Assembly: GCA_964644525.1 (NCBI GenBank)
Contig: CAZXWC010000004.1
Location: forward strand, 1-48,786
DNA length: 48,786 nucleotides
Direction: 5' to 3'
From: BM714 sp964644525
GTDB lineage: Bacteria; Bacillota; Clostridia; Peptostreptococcales; BM714
Part shown: piece by piece, positions 1-8,728 of the stretch
Layout: every line of letters begins with the position of its first letter
Position numbering within the stretch: the stretch's first letter is position 1
Made by a program: the position numbers and the translations under genes
Notes under the pieces: generated by a model
Database searches by the model: none
Seen by the model: only the letters and a program-made list of their open reading frames with translations
Told to the model about the DNA's origin: nothing

Positions 1-1
1 G

Positions 2-52
2 AAGGAATTCATGGAGAGGTTCAAAGAAATAGGCAAAAGGAGTTTTTGCTGA
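2..52 (+). CDS. C-terminal tail of an unidentified gene cut by the window edge
   Basis: From base 2 one frame stays open to a TGA at 50-52, giving only about 16 residues (KEFMERFKEIGKRSFC). It runs toward the convergent sulfur-carrier gene that ends at 57, so it would be the last codons of a gene lying upstream of the window. The piece is too short to name, and it could be chance. Confidence 0.25.
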   Translation, partial: KEFMERFKEIGKRSFC

Positions 53-56
53 TTTA

Positions 57-275
57 TCACTTTATTGTGAAAGTTATTTCCCATATTCCGTTCATGACTT
101 CATCCACGGATAGAGACACCGCTTTATTTTTGAAATGGTTCTGCACTGATTCCACAACGCAGCTGTGGTCACTTACAAGCATGAAAGATTCTCCCTTGGA
201 AGATTCATCTAAGGCCTTTTGAGCCATGAGCACAGGTATTGGGCACATGTCGCCCAAACAGTCAATTTTTTTCAA
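57..275 (-). CDS. TusA/SirA-like sulfur carrier protein
   Basis: A protein of about 72 residues of the TusA/YedF fold. Near the N-terminus it has the signature CLGDMCPIPVL, whose CPxP cysteine carries persulfide sulfur (or selenium in YedF relatives). Proteins of this family pass sulfur from cysteine desulfurases or rhodaneses to acceptors in the cytoplasm. I favour the TTG at 275: the GAAAGGA at 286-292 lies 10 nt upstream of it, but only 1 nt from the ATG at 284, which would add MIL. It is divergent from the sugar locus at 337. A paralogue lies at 46932-47138 beside yedE. The partner is unknown. Confidence 0.8.
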   Translation of the reverse strand: MKKIDCLGDMCPIPVLMAQKALDESSKGESFMLVSDHSCVVESVQNHFKNKAVSLSVDEVMNGIWEITFTIK

Positions 276-336
276 TAGGATCATTTCCTTTCATAAAGAT
301 GATTTAAAACATTATAACATAAAAAAGGATGGTTAA

Positions 337-1332
337 ATGAAGACATATCTTATTACAGGGGGGGCTGGGTTTGTGGGCTCCCATTTTGTACGCAGTTTGC
401 ATGAGGCGGAAAAAGACGCCCTGATAATAAATGTGGACAAGTTGACATACAGCGGGAGAATGGAAAATTTCGAAAGCGTAAAATCATCAAAAAGGCATAT
501 TTTTTACCGCGCCGACATTTGTTGGCAAGAAATAATGGAAAGATTGTATGCTCGGCATAAGCCCGACTTTGTTGTCAATTTTGCGGCGGAATCCCATGTA
601 GACAGAAGTATAGGCAGCAGCAGGGAATTTATAGGGACAAATGTTCAAGGATTGCGAGTATTGTTGGACCTTTCTGTAAAATACGGTGTTAAAAAGTTCA
701 TTCAGATTTCAACGGATGAAGTCTATGGTTCTATAGCAGAGGGTTCTTTTTACGAAAATTCCTGTCTTAATCCCAGAAATCCCTATTCGGCGTCAAAAGC
801 GGCTGGGGATCTTCTTGCGCTGTCGTACAAAAACACACATGGTTTGCCCCTTTTAGTTACGCGTTCGGCAAACAATTTCGGGGAAAACCAGCACAGGGAA
901 AAACTTATTCCCAAAACAATTGAAAATGCATTGGCGTTAAAAAGAATCCCGATTTACGGAGACGGACGACAGATAAGGGAATGGATTTATGTAAAGGATC
1001 ATTGCGGAGCCTTGCTTACCTTGCTTGAAAACTTCAAACAAGGCGAAATCTACAACATTACATCCGGCTTTGAGTTGGAAAACATAGAATTGGTTAAAAT
1101 GCTCATAAGAAAAACGGCATCAAAAATGAAGGTGTCGGATGCAGGGGCAAAAGAAATTAACGAAGGCCTTCTGGAGTTTGTTACAGATAGGAAGGGCCAC
1201 GATTTTAGATACTCAATCCGAGGAGACAAGCTCAGAAAAGAGATTGGATGGCAACCTTCATATGATTTTGAATATGCCATAGAAAGAACTGTCGAGTGGC
1301 ATCTGTCACTATACAGGCGGAATGGAGAATGA
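337..1332 (+). CDS. dTDP-glucose 4,6-dehydratase-like (RmlB family)
   Basis: 331 residues, a full-length extended short-chain dehydrogenase. The NAD-binding Rossmann motif GGAGFVG is at residues 8-14, the RmlB motif AAESHVDRS follows, STDEVYG is at 125-131 and the catalytic Y150-x3-K154 lies in PYSASKAAGD. LIPKTIENAL and PIYGDGRQIREWIYVKDH further match RmlB. The family turns a nucleotide-activated glucose (usually dTDP-glucose) into the 4-keto-6-deoxy sugar. The next gene is a WecE-type aminotransferase, which uses exactly that product. AAGGATGG precedes the start by a good distance. No RmlA, RmlC or RmlD lies in the window, so the nucleotide is not proven. Confidence 0.88.
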   Translation: MKTYLITGGAGFVGSHFVRSLHEAEKDALIINVDKLTYSGRMENFESVKSSKRHIFYRADICWQEIMERLYARHKPDFVVNFAAESHVDRSIGSSREFIGTNVQGLRVLLDLSVKYGVKKFIQISTDEVYGSIAEGSFYENSCLNPRNPYSASKAAGDLLALSYKNTHGLPLLVTRSANNFGENQHREKLIPKTIENALALKRIPIYGDGRQIREWIYVKDHCGALLTLLENFKQGEIYNITSGFELENIELVKMLIRKTASKMKVSDAGAKEINEGLLEFVTDRKGHDFRYSIRGDKLRKEIGWQPSYDFEYAIERTVEWHLSLYRRNGE

Positions 1333-1333
1333 C

Positions 1334-2494
1334 ATGAAAATTCCCTTCAACAGAACTGCAATTGGACTTGAAGAAAAAAATGCTGTGATGGAGGCTTTGG
1401 AAAAAGGTTCTATTGGCGGAGGGGGAAAATTTACCCGTGACGCAGAAATAAAACTTGAAAACATTTTGGGAGGATCAAGGGTGCTGGCAACTACATCAGG
1501 TACGCATGCCCTTGAAATGGCTGCCCGCCTTTCAGGCTTGAAGGCAGGAGATGAAGTGGTGATGCCTTCATTTACCTATCCATCGACAGCAAATTGTATT
1601 TTGAAGACGGGGGCAAAACCAATTTTTGCCGATGTGGCTTCTGAAGGCATGAATTCCGGAATTGAAGAAATAAGACAAAAAATGAACGGAAGAACCCGCG
1701 CTATACTCTCGGTGCATTATGGCGGACTTTCCAAGGACATAAAAGAATTGAGGCAAATGGCGGATTGCCAAGGGCTTGTGCTTATAGAAGATGCAGCCCA
1801 GGCTTTGGGGTCTAGGGCTGGTGGCCGCCATTTGGGAACATGGGGAGATTTCGGCTGCTTCAGCTTCCATGAGACAAAGAACTTCAAGGCGGGTGAAGGT
1901 GGAGCTCTCGTATTGGCAAAGGGATTTGAAGACCTGGCTGAAAGAGCTCAAGCAATCAGAAACGGAGGTACGGACAAGGAAAGATTCATTCGGGGAAAAA
2001 CAAGTTATTACCAGTGGATTGAAGAAGGATCCATGTATCTTCCGTCCGATATCCTAATGGCTCTTTTGGGGGTTCAACTGGACAAGATGGGGTCAATAAT
2101 TGAAAAACGCCTCTCTGTTTTCAATGCATATGAAAAGCTTCTCGACAAATACAGGGGCTGTTCATTCATAAAAGAATATTCCAAGGCTCCATCTAGCGGT
2201 GAAAGCTTCAATGCGCATCTGTTTTATATAGTATTCGAATCGCCGGAAAAAAGAAAATTTTTTCAAAGCCAATTGGACAAGGCCTCAATTCAGGCCTTCA
2301 CCCATTATTGGCCGCTACACATGTCGCTTATGGGTAAATCTATGGGCTATTGCGACAAGGACCTGAAGAGGACATGGGAAAAAGCGCAGGGACTGGTGAG
2401 ACTTCCCCTTTATGAAAATCTTCGCCCAGACGAGCTGGAATATGTGCTGATGAAAGCAGACAGCATTTTAAGAAAAATGTCGAGGGGTGAGTAA
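1334..2494 (+). CDS. WecE-like sugar-nucleotide 4-aminotransferase (DegT/DnrJ/EryC1/StrS)
   Basis: 386 residues from ATG 1334. I prefer this to ATG 1322 because GGAG at 1324-1327 is well spaced for it and the protein then starts MKIPFNRTAIG, as family members do. PLP-binding Lys182 lies in SFHETKNFKAGEGGA, the hallmark of WecE (TDP-4-keto-6-deoxy-glucose/galactose transaminase), with EDAAQ upstream. It should add an amino group at C4 of the RmlB product using glutamate. It almost abuts its neighbours (1 nt after the dehydratase, 0 nt before the glycosyltransferase), which indicates one transcript. Sugar stereochemistry cannot be read from sequence. Confidence 0.85.
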   Translation: MKIPFNRTAIGLEEKNAVMEALEKGSIGGGGKFTRDAEIKLENILGGSRVLATTSGTHALEMAARLSGLKAGDEVVMPSFTYPSTANCILKTGAKPIFADVASEGMNSGIEEIRQKMNGRTRAILSVHYGGLSKDIKELRQMADCQGLVLIEDAAQALGSRAGGRHLGTWGDFGCFSFHETKNFKAGEGGALVLAKGFEDLAERAQAIRNGGTDKERFIRGKTSYYQWIEEGSMYLPSDILMALLGVQLDKMGSIIEKRLSVFNAYEKLLDKYRGCSFIKEYSKAPSSGESFNAHLFYIVFESPEKRKFFQSQLDKASIQAFTHYWPLHMSLMGKSMGYCDKDLKRTWEKAQGLVRLPLYENLRPDELEYVLMKADSILRKMSRGE

Positions 2495-3256
2495 ATGGAG
2501 CGTTTGGAAAAATTGTCAGTAGTAGTTCCTGTTTACAATGGAGGCAAATCTTTGGAAACGCTGTGTGAAAGGGTTTTCAAGTCTTCAAGGGGTTATTTTG
2601 GAAGGGTTGAAATTATTCTGGTAGATGACGGAAGCAAGGACGACAGCTACAGGGTAATGAGGGAACTCAGAAAATCCGACTACAGGATAAAACTGATTAA
2701 GCTAAGGGGGAATTCCGGACAGCAAAATGCTACATTATGCGGGATACAATTTGCCGCAGGAGACATAATCGCAACCCTTGACGACGATCTTCAGCACCCT
2801 CCTGAAATACTGGGAAAAATGAAGACGGAAATAGACAAGGGCGCGGAATTGGTATTTGCGGTAGCTGAAAAGCCTGTTCATAAGATCTACAGGCGTATGG
2901 GGTCAAAGATTACCTTTCATGCATTCAATTTTATACTCAAAACGAAAAAGCCTGTCCGTATAAGCAGCTGCAGAATGTTTAAGTGCGGAATCAAATCCGA
3001 ACTCAAAAACACAGATTGCGGATTTGTATATGTGTCAGCCGAATTGATAAAGAGAACCAAAAAAATAGCCTGGATTACACTAAGCCACCAGGAAAGGGTC
3101 CATGGCCAGTCAAACTACACATTTGCAGGATTGTTGAAAATTTTTGCAAATCTTATAATCCATTATTCGGATTTTAAGATTTTGAAGATTTTTTGTACAG
3201 GAGATAAACCATACGAGATAGAGAGCCTGGAAATGGAGGAGGGTTCTGAACTATGA
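2495..3256 (+). CDS. family 2 glycosyltransferase, polyprenyl-phosphate type (ArnC/DPM-like)
   Basis: 253 residues. The GT-A fold is evident from LSVVVPVYNGG at the N-terminus, LVDDGSKDDS, NSGQQNATLCGIQ and the metal-binding TLDDDLQHPPE. The C-terminal ERVHGQSNYTFAGLLKIF segment is typical of enzymes that load a sugar onto undecaprenyl or dolichyl phosphate. Unlike ArnC it ends without two clear membrane helices, so it may be peripheral. It starts directly after the aminotransferase stop and overlaps the ATP-grasp gene by 4 nt. By context it would transfer the 4-amino sugar to a lipid carrier on the cytoplasmic face. The acceptor is inferred. Confidence 0.82.
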   Translation: MERLEKLSVVVPVYNGGKSLETLCERVFKSSRGYFGRVEIILVDDGSKDDSYRVMRELRKSDYRIKLIKLRGNSGQQNATLCGIQFAAGDIIATLDDDLQHPPEILGKMKTEIDKGAELVFAVAEKPVHKIYRRMGSKITFHAFNFILKTKKPVRISSCRMFKCGIKSELKNTDCGFVYVSAELIKRTKKIAWITLSHQERVHGQSNYTFAGLLKIFANLIIHYSDFKILKIFCTGDKPYEIESLEMEEGSEL

Positions 3257-4494
3257 GAATAATGATGCTTGGAGCCGGACATTGCCAGCTAAATGCCATC
3301 GAAAGACTTGAAAATGAAATGGGTTTGCAAGTTGTAGCCGCAGACTATTATGATGATGCGCCAGGAAAGGCCTTAAGCACTTTCAAAAGCAATGCCAGCA
3401 CATTCGATGTAAAGGCATGCATGGAAACGGCAGTAAAGTTTGAAGTGGACGGAGTAATGACAACAGGAACCGACCAACCGGTATATACTGCAGCCGCCAT
3501 ATCAGAATCCCTGGGCTTGAGATATTTTTTCGATTCAGGCAAGGCGCTCGATGTCACTGACAAGAAAAGGATGAAAACAATAATGGCAGAGGGAGGAGTT
3601 CCGACTCTTCCATACGCTTTTATAGGAGAGAATTTCAGAAATTCAGACATAGCTCATCTAAAGGCTCCCTATGTCATAAAGCCGCTGGACAGCCAGGGGC
3701 AAAGAGGAGTTTTCCGTTTGGACACAGCGCAAGCGGTAAGAGGCCGAATAAGGGAAACGCTTGGCTTCTCAAGACAGTCGGAGGTTCTCATTGAAAATTA
3801 TTATCCAAATGACGAGATAGCGGTTAGCGGTTGGGTTGTGGACGGACGGATTAAGATTCTTTCCGTAACTGACAGGATAGTCATGCAGAGCGGAGTCCAT
3901 ATAGGCATCTGCAGAGCCCACCAATTTCCGTCAATCCACATGGCTGACAAGGAAAATGAAATAAGGGAACTGACCGACCTTACAACAAGGGCGTTTGGCA
4001 TAAGAAACGGTCCAATCTATTATCAGATGCTTGTAGGGGCTAAAGGGATAATGGTGAATGAAATAGCCTGCAGGATAGGCGGGGCATACGAGGATATGAC
4101 CATACCGGAATTGACAGGGGTGGATATTTTGAAGATGCAGACTGATTTCATAATGGACAGACCCGTTTCATACGAAAGGCTTATGTCGCACGATGCATGG
4201 CAAATAGAGGGGCATGCATCGGCACAACTGTTTTTCGCTTCGCCCGGAACGATTTGCATGCAGACGGATCCGGAAGAACTTTTACACAATGATGGCGTCT
4301 TCAAGGTTGGATACCATTTTGCAAAGGGCGAAAAAATGGGCCAAATAAAAAATGCAAGGCAACGCGCCGGGTATTTCCTGGTGAAAGGAAATGATAGAGA
4401 CTCTCTCAAGCAAAGAGTGGAAAAAGTTTTTCAAAAGCTTAGATTTCTAGATGAAAACGGTAGAAACATGATAATAGAGGGCCCGGTCCTATAA
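3253..4494 (+). CDS. ATP-grasp ligase (carbamoyl-phosphate-synthase/PurK-like)
   Basis: 413 residues. It begins with a Rossmann-like pre-ATP-grasp domain (MRIMMLGAGHCQLNAIERL), then an ATP-grasp core with YVIKPLDSQGQRGVFRL as the nucleotide loop and VNEIACRIGGAYEDM with metal-binding Glu and Arg. The C-terminal part resembles the last domain of PurK-type enzymes. The fold makes an acyl-phosphate and joins it to an amine or thiol. Its start overlaps the glycosyltransferase stop (ATGA, 3253-3256), so it is translationally coupled to the sugar genes. A likely job is to put an amino acid or other acid on the new 4-amino group, but this is inference; the substrates are unknown. Confidence 0.8.
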   Translation: MRIMMLGAGHCQLNAIERLENEMGLQVVAADYYDDAPGKALSTFKSNASTFDVKACMETAVKFEVDGVMTTGTDQPVYTAAAISESLGLRYFFDSGKALDVTDKKRMKTIMAEGGVPTLPYAFIGENFRNSDIAHLKAPYVIKPLDSQGQRGVFRLDTAQAVRGRIRETLGFSRQSEVLIENYYPNDEIAVSGWVVDGRIKILSVTDRIVMQSGVHIGICRAHQFPSIHMADKENEIRELTDLTTRAFGIRNGPIYYQMLVGAKGIMVNEIACRIGGAYEDMTIPELTGVDILKMQTDFIMDRPVSYERLMSHDAWQIEGHASAQLFFASPGTICMQTDPEELLHNDGVFKVGYHFAKGEKMGQIKNARQRAGYFLVKGNDRDSLKQRVEKVFQKLRFLDENGRNMIIEGPVL

Positions 4495-4513
4495 AACGAA
4501 AGGAATTGATTTT

Positions 4514-5461
4514 GTGAAAACAAAAAGGATAAAGATAATATTGGCGGCTTTCTCACTGCTTATTTTACTTTCGGCATGCTCGAATGATAGAGAAAGCCTG
4601 GCTATTGCAGAACAATACGGACTTGCATATGCACCGGTGACAATAATGAAGGAGAAGGGCATTCTTGCGGAAAGGCTGGAAGGGGTTCAAATTGAATGGA
4701 AGCAAATGGCCAACACTGCCGCCATCCGGGAGGCTATGGTGGCCGGGGACCTGGACATAGGCTTTATGGCCATCCCCCCATTCCTTATTGGATCCGACAA
4801 AGGCATGCAATGGAAGATACTTTCGGGACTGTCCGAAGTTCCGGTTGCGCTTGTTAGTCTTGATGACGGAATACGCCAATTGTCGGATTTTGGTGAATCT
4901 GACCGCATTGCACTTCCTCAGCCAGGAAGCATACAACATATGCTTCTTTCTATGGCGGCGGAAAAGGAGCTTGGTGACGCCGGGTATTTCGATGACAGGA
5001 TAGTTACAATGACTCATCCCGATGGAATGCACGCACTTCTTTCCAAAGCGGACATAGCAGGCCATTTCACGAGCCCCCCCTACCTTTTCATGGAGCTTGA
5101 AAACCAAGAGGCACATGTTGTGTTGACAGGTAAAGAGGCTATGGGAGAAAGGTTTACCTTTGTTGTGGGAGTTTCGATGGATGAATTCTCAAAAGAGAAT
5201 CCGCTCTGGGAGGCTGCATTCAAGGAAGCATTGGAGGAGGCTGTCTTTTTCATGGTGGAAAATCCGGACGAGGCTGCTGCGATTCTTTCCGAAGCATATG
5301 GAATAGAGGAAGAAAAAATTTACCAATACATAACAAGGGAGGATATTGTCTATACTCAGGAAACGGCAGGGATGGAAAAATTCCATGATTTCATGGAAAG
5401 CCGGGGATATATAGACAATCTTGGCGAAATGGGGAATCTTACAAGGGGTGAAGGGTCATGA
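4514..5461 (+). CDS. ABC transporter substrate-binding lipoprotein (SsuA/TauA/NMT1-like)
   Basis: 315 residues with a GTG start at 4514 preceded by AAAGGA. A signal peptide ends in the lipobox LLSAC with Cys22 as the lipidation site. The mature part follows the NMT1/SsuA pattern: LAYAPVTIMKEKGIL near the start, AIREAMVAGDLDIGFMAIPP, then LPQPGSIQHMLL. This family binds sulfonates, nitrate, thiamine precursors or similar small ligands outside the membrane. The gene follows the ATP-grasp gene by 19 nt and overlaps the permease by 4 nt. The ligand is not readable. Confidence 0.85.
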   Translation: MKTKRIKIILAAFSLLILLSACSNDRESLAIAEQYGLAYAPVTIMKEKGILAERLEGVQIEWKQMANTAAIREAMVAGDLDIGFMAIPPFLIGSDKGMQWKILSGLSEVPVALVSLDDGIRQLSDFGESDRIALPQPGSIQHMLLSMAAEKELGDAGYFDDRIVTMTHPDGMHALLSKADIAGHFTSPPYLFMELENQEAHVVLTGKEAMGERFTFVVGVSMDEFSKENPLWEAAFKEALEEAVFFMVENPDEAAAILSEAYGIEEEKIYQYITREDIVYTQETAGMEKFHDFMESRGYIDNLGEMGNLTRGEGS

Positions 5462-6222
5462 AGGGTTTGAAGGCTCTGGCAGTGGCACTTTTGCTGCTTG
5501 CCTTTTGGCAGGCGGGAGCGTATTCGGGCTTGCTTGACCCTATGATATTCCCATCGCCTTCCGATGTGGCGGAGAGCCTTGCCAAGGACCTTGCAGTTGG
5601 TGATTTGCCGGTCCAAATTATGTTTTCTATGGAGCTTATAGGCAAGGGTCTCCTTATCAGCGGGATGCTTGCGATAATTACCGGATACGCATGTATTAAA
5701 ATGGACGGTTTTCGAAAAATTGTCGAAACCGTAGTAACATTGATTCATCCATTGCCAGGGGTCGCCCTGCTCCCCCTTGTAATACTTTGGGTTGGAACAG
5801 GAAAGGCGGCAATAATAATAATTATAGTTCACGGGGCATTTTGGCCGCTTATGCAAAACGTCCTTTCCGGAATAGGGTCCATACCCTATATCTATTTCAA
5901 GGTGGGAGACAATTACGGTCTTTCAACGCGGGAACAAATATTCCACATTTCAATACCGGCTTCGGCACCCTTCATAATAGCGGGCTTCAAAATTGCATGG
6001 GCAAGGGCGTGGAGAGCGCTTATAAGCGCTGAAATGATTTTTGGAGCGGCGGGCCTTGCAGGAGGAATAGGATGGGCCATATACAAGAGCCGTGTTTTTA
6101 TGGACATTGCCGGAATTGTAGCGGGACTCTTGCTAATAATGCTGATAGGAATAATCGTTGAAAAATTTGTGTTTGGATTTATAGAGAAGAGGACGGTCGA
6201 GAAATGGGGTATGACCAGATGA
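5458..6222 (+). CDS. ABC transporter permease (SsuC/TauC-like)
   Basis: 254 residues with about six hydrophobic segments and the BPD_transp_1 coupling loop near residues 165-200 (SIPASAPFIIAGFKIAWARAW), which contacts the ATPase. LDPMIFPSPSDVAESL at residues 21-36 is typical of taurine/sulfonate/nitrate-type permeases. It overlaps the binding protein upstream (ATGA at 5458) and the ATPase downstream, so the three are translated together. Confidence 0.87.
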   Translation: MKGLKALAVALLLLAFWQAGAYSGLLDPMIFPSPSDVAESLAKDLAVGDLPVQIMFSMELIGKGLLISGMLAIITGYACIKMDGFRKIVETVVTLIHPLPGVALLPLVILWVGTGKAAIIIIIVHGAFWPLMQNVLSGIGSIPYIYFKVGDNYGLSTREQIFHISIPASAPFIIAGFKIAWARAWRALISAEMIFGAAGLAGGIGWAIYKSRVFMDIAGIVAGLLLIMLIGIIVEKFVFGFIEKRTVEKWGMTR

Positions 6223-6971
6223 ATACCGCATTGCAAGCCATTGACATCACAAAAAAATATTACAAGGACGGCCATGCCAAATTTATACTCAGGGATTTTT
6301 CCATGGGAGTGGAAAAGGGAGAAATAATTTCCATTTTGGGTGCTTCCGGTTGTGGAAAGACCACAGCTCTCAATGTAATAGGAGGGTTTGAAAAGGTCGA
6401 TTCGGGAAAAGTCTTGCTGGGCGGGAAAAAGATAAAAGCCCCAAGTTTCTCTATGATAATGGTTTTTCAGGACAGCCATCAATTGTTTCCATGGCTTGAC
6501 CTTCATAACAATATTGCTATGCCGGTCAAAAGGCGCTACAAAAACCGGCCCGGGGATTTTTATGAAAAGAAAATAAGCGACATGCTTGTCCAGGTGGGGC
6601 TTGAAGGCTACGGCAATTATTTTCCCCATGAATTGTCAGGAGGCATGCGTCAAAGGGGTGCAATAGCAAGAGCTTTGGCGTCCGACCCCGAACTGCTTCT
6701 GATGGACGAACCCTTTGCAAATGTCGATGCGATTACCAGGGATTCACTTCAGGACTTGTTGCTTGAAATCTGGAAAGAGAAAGGGTTGACGGTTGTGTTT
6801 GTAACACACGACATAGAGGAGGCTCTTTACATTTCCGACAGGATATTGATTATGGGTAAGGAATCTGGAAAAGTGAAAAGGATAGCAAAAAACAAATGGA
6901 AGGGATTGCGCAAAACAAAAGAAAATTATTTCGATGAAAAAGAAGGGATAAAAAATGAAATAATGCTTTAG
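6219..6971 (+). CDS. ABC transporter ATP-binding protein (SsuB/TauB-like)
   Basis: 250 residues from ATG 6219, which overlaps the permease stop as ATGA; the in-frame ATG at 6204 would add five residues. Walker A is GASGCGKTT, the signature is LSGGMRQRGAIARAL, Walker B is LLLMDEPFANVD, and the switch His lies in VTHDIEEAL. VFQDSHQLFPWLDLHNNI is the Q-loop region of nitrate/sulfonate/taurine ATPases. It powers import of the ligand bound by the lipoprotein at 4514. The last about 40 residues are Lys-rich and family-variable. Confidence 0.9.
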   Translation: MNTALQAIDITKKYYKDGHAKFILRDFSMGVEKGEIISILGASGCGKTTALNVIGGFEKVDSGKVLLGGKKIKAPSFSMIMVFQDSHQLFPWLDLHNNIAMPVKRRYKNRPGDFYEKKISDMLVQVGLEGYGNYFPHELSGGMRQRGAIARALASDPELLLMDEPFANVDAITRDSLQDLLLEIWKEKGLTVVFVTHDIEEALYISDRILIMGKESGKVKRIAKNKWKGLRKTKENYFDEKEGIKNEIML

Positions 6972-6995
6972 GCAATCCGCTTAAGTTTTGGAATT

Positions 6996-8540
6996 TTATT
7001 TGAGGACCTTGTAAATGCGCAGGGTCCTTTCCTTTTGTCCCATAAGCCTTACAATTCTTACCGGATAGGTGTCGTCTGAAAAAGTTTCCAAAAGGGTGCA
7101 TTCATCCGAAACGAAGGCCTTCATAGACTCGTAATAGTCCGCGGGATTCCCGTAAAGGCTGTTGTATACCGGGCGAGTATTCCAAATGATGTCCATTTCT
7201 TCCGGATAGAGTATATATTCTATATCGTTCTTTTTGATATAGTCTGCAAAGCTTAGGCGGTTTTCACGCAAGTGTGCTAGATTCCTGTAATCAAACAGAT
7301 TATCCGGATTGAAACAATATCCTGTGTTTAGGTTCGAAAGCACCCTGGCATCACAGGGGACCATGCTTGATATGTTTTCGATGTAACTTGAATAGTTTTT
7401 GCCTGGGTGTATTGAAATTTGAATGCAGCTTATGGCCAGTGTGGCGGAAATGAGAATCGATAGGATTCTTTTTCCTGACTTGGCGAAAGGGTAAAGAATT
7501 TCAGCTACAAGCATATAGAACCAGGGGAAAAGGAAAACGATGCTTGTCTGGTTGTATCGGCCGACAAGCATATACCCAATATTTATTCCCAAAAGACCCA
7601 GCATTGGATAGGCGGCATGCGATCGGCCTCTTGATTTTGCAAGTTTTGCCGCTCCGCAAAGGAAGGTTGAAGCCATAAGAAGGAGTTGAAGTCTTATGTC
7701 CGGTGTGTAGTAGGTTCCGCTGACCTGCAAAAAAAGCTTGAGATAAAACAGCTTCATTTGCAGAAACTTTGAAAAAAGGCTTTGGGTTACACCAAGCGTT
7801 TTTCCGTATTCTGCATAATTCTTAATGAAATCGGGATCCATCCATAAACTTAAAGTTATAAAAAAAAGTGCCGCAGCCGCCAGAATGGATACGAATATTG
7901 CAATATCCGACAGCCTTGCCCTCTTTTTGAAAAAACGATAAAAAAGCATAAGTCCGAAGGGTATTGCGACAATGAAGCTGTTTGGATGAATGCCTATGCC
8001 TATTGAAAGAATTGCAGCCAGCATGGCAGCGCTTGCGTGGCTTGTGGGATTCTTTCGCAGAAAATAATAGTATGCGGCCAGGCTTATCAGTAAAAGTATG
8101 CTTTCCTGCCTTGCAATATGTGAAGCGTATATGAATTGAATATCCACGGCGAGCAGGCTTGTTGTAAGCAAAGCAAAACGCTTGTCCTTGAAACGGGTCA
8201 TAATTATCCGATAAAAAAGACAAAGGGAAAAGACGCCCGAGACAAGTGAAATCATTCTCATCCAGAAGAGGGTGTGGCCGAAAATGCCTATTGTCAATGT
8301 TTGCAGGGCTACAAAAAATATTTTAATCGCATGGGGGTTTCTGGGATAAAGGTCGAAGAAAGGCTCGGTCAGGTTGATGCTTCCCTCATCCAAAACGGTT
8401 TTGGAAAGGCCGCTTAGCCAAGCTTCGTCAGAGTGCATGAATGGAAATCTGTCAAGAAGAAAAATATTGACTGAAGCGTACAGCAAAAGGACCAATAGCT
8501 CCATTGCGTGTTTTTTTATGAATGTACTGATTCTGTGCAT
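6996..8540 (-). CDS. ArnT/PMT-like membrane glycosyltransferase
   Basis: 514 residues from the ATG at 8540, which has GGGGAGGG six bases upstream; the ATG at 8558 overlaps that ribosome site. The N-terminal helix is followed by HSDEAWLSGLS, the first outer loop with the acidic residues used by GT-C enzymes of the PMT/ArnT/RgtA group, then about ten more hydrophobic segments and a soluble C-terminal domain. Such enzymes take a sugar from a polyprenyl-phosphate donor and attach it to protein, lipid or wall polymer outside the membrane. It converges on the sugar/ABC operon, fitting the transfer step for the sugar made at 337-4494. Confidence 0.78.
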   Translation of the reverse strand: MHRISTFIKKHAMELLVLLLYASVNIFLLDRFPFMHSDEAWLSGLSKTVLDEGSINLTEPFFDLYPRNPHAIKIFFVALQTLTIGIFGHTLFWMRMISLVSGVFSLCLFYRIIMTRFKDKRFALLTTSLLAVDIQFIYASHIARQESILLLISLAAYYYFLRKNPTSHASAAMLAAILSIGIGIHPNSFIVAIPFGLMLFYRFFKKRARLSDIAIFVSILAAAALFFITLSLWMDPDFIKNYAEYGKTLGVTQSLFSKFLQMKLFYLKLFLQVSGTYYTPDIRLQLLLMASTFLCGAAKLAKSRGRSHAAYPMLGLLGINIGYMLVGRYNQTSIVFLFPWFYMLVAEILYPFAKSGKRILSILISATLAISCIQISIHPGKNYSSYIENISSMVPCDARVLSNLNTGYCFNPDNLFDYRNLAHLRENRLSFADYIKKNDIEYILYPEEMDIIWNTRPVYNSLYGNPADYYESMKAFVSDECTLLETFSDDTYPVRIVRLMGQKERTLRIYKVLK

Positions 8541-8728
8541 ACATTTCCCTCCCCACATTAATTTCTGTGATTATTATACCATTACATGGCAAAAGCATTT
8601 CGTATTTAATAATCGGATGCAATATTAAAAAAGTGGATACCTGATAAAGGGGCGTTTCTTGTATAATATCACTGAAGATTGATGATAAATTAACAATCCC
8701 ATTATAAAAAAAGGATGGAGGATTACTT

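Noticed and set aside
1568..1951. Open frame of 127 codons on the - strand
   Set aside because: It lies wholly inside the WecE-like gene and has no ribosome site or family pattern; the + strand frame carries all PLP motifs.
337..4494. Reading the sugar genes as a rhamnose (rml) operon
   Set aside because: No rmlA, rmlC or rmlD is present, and the WecE-type aminotransferase diverts the 4-keto intermediate to an amino sugar.
4565..5116. 183-codon open frame on the - strand
   Set aside because: Antisense of the binding lipoprotein; residue make-up is unlike a protein (rich in His, Cys, Arg), and the + frame is intact.
5913..6629. 238-codon open frame on the - strand
   Set aside because: It spans the ends of two coupled ABC genes whose own motifs are complete; a shadow frame.
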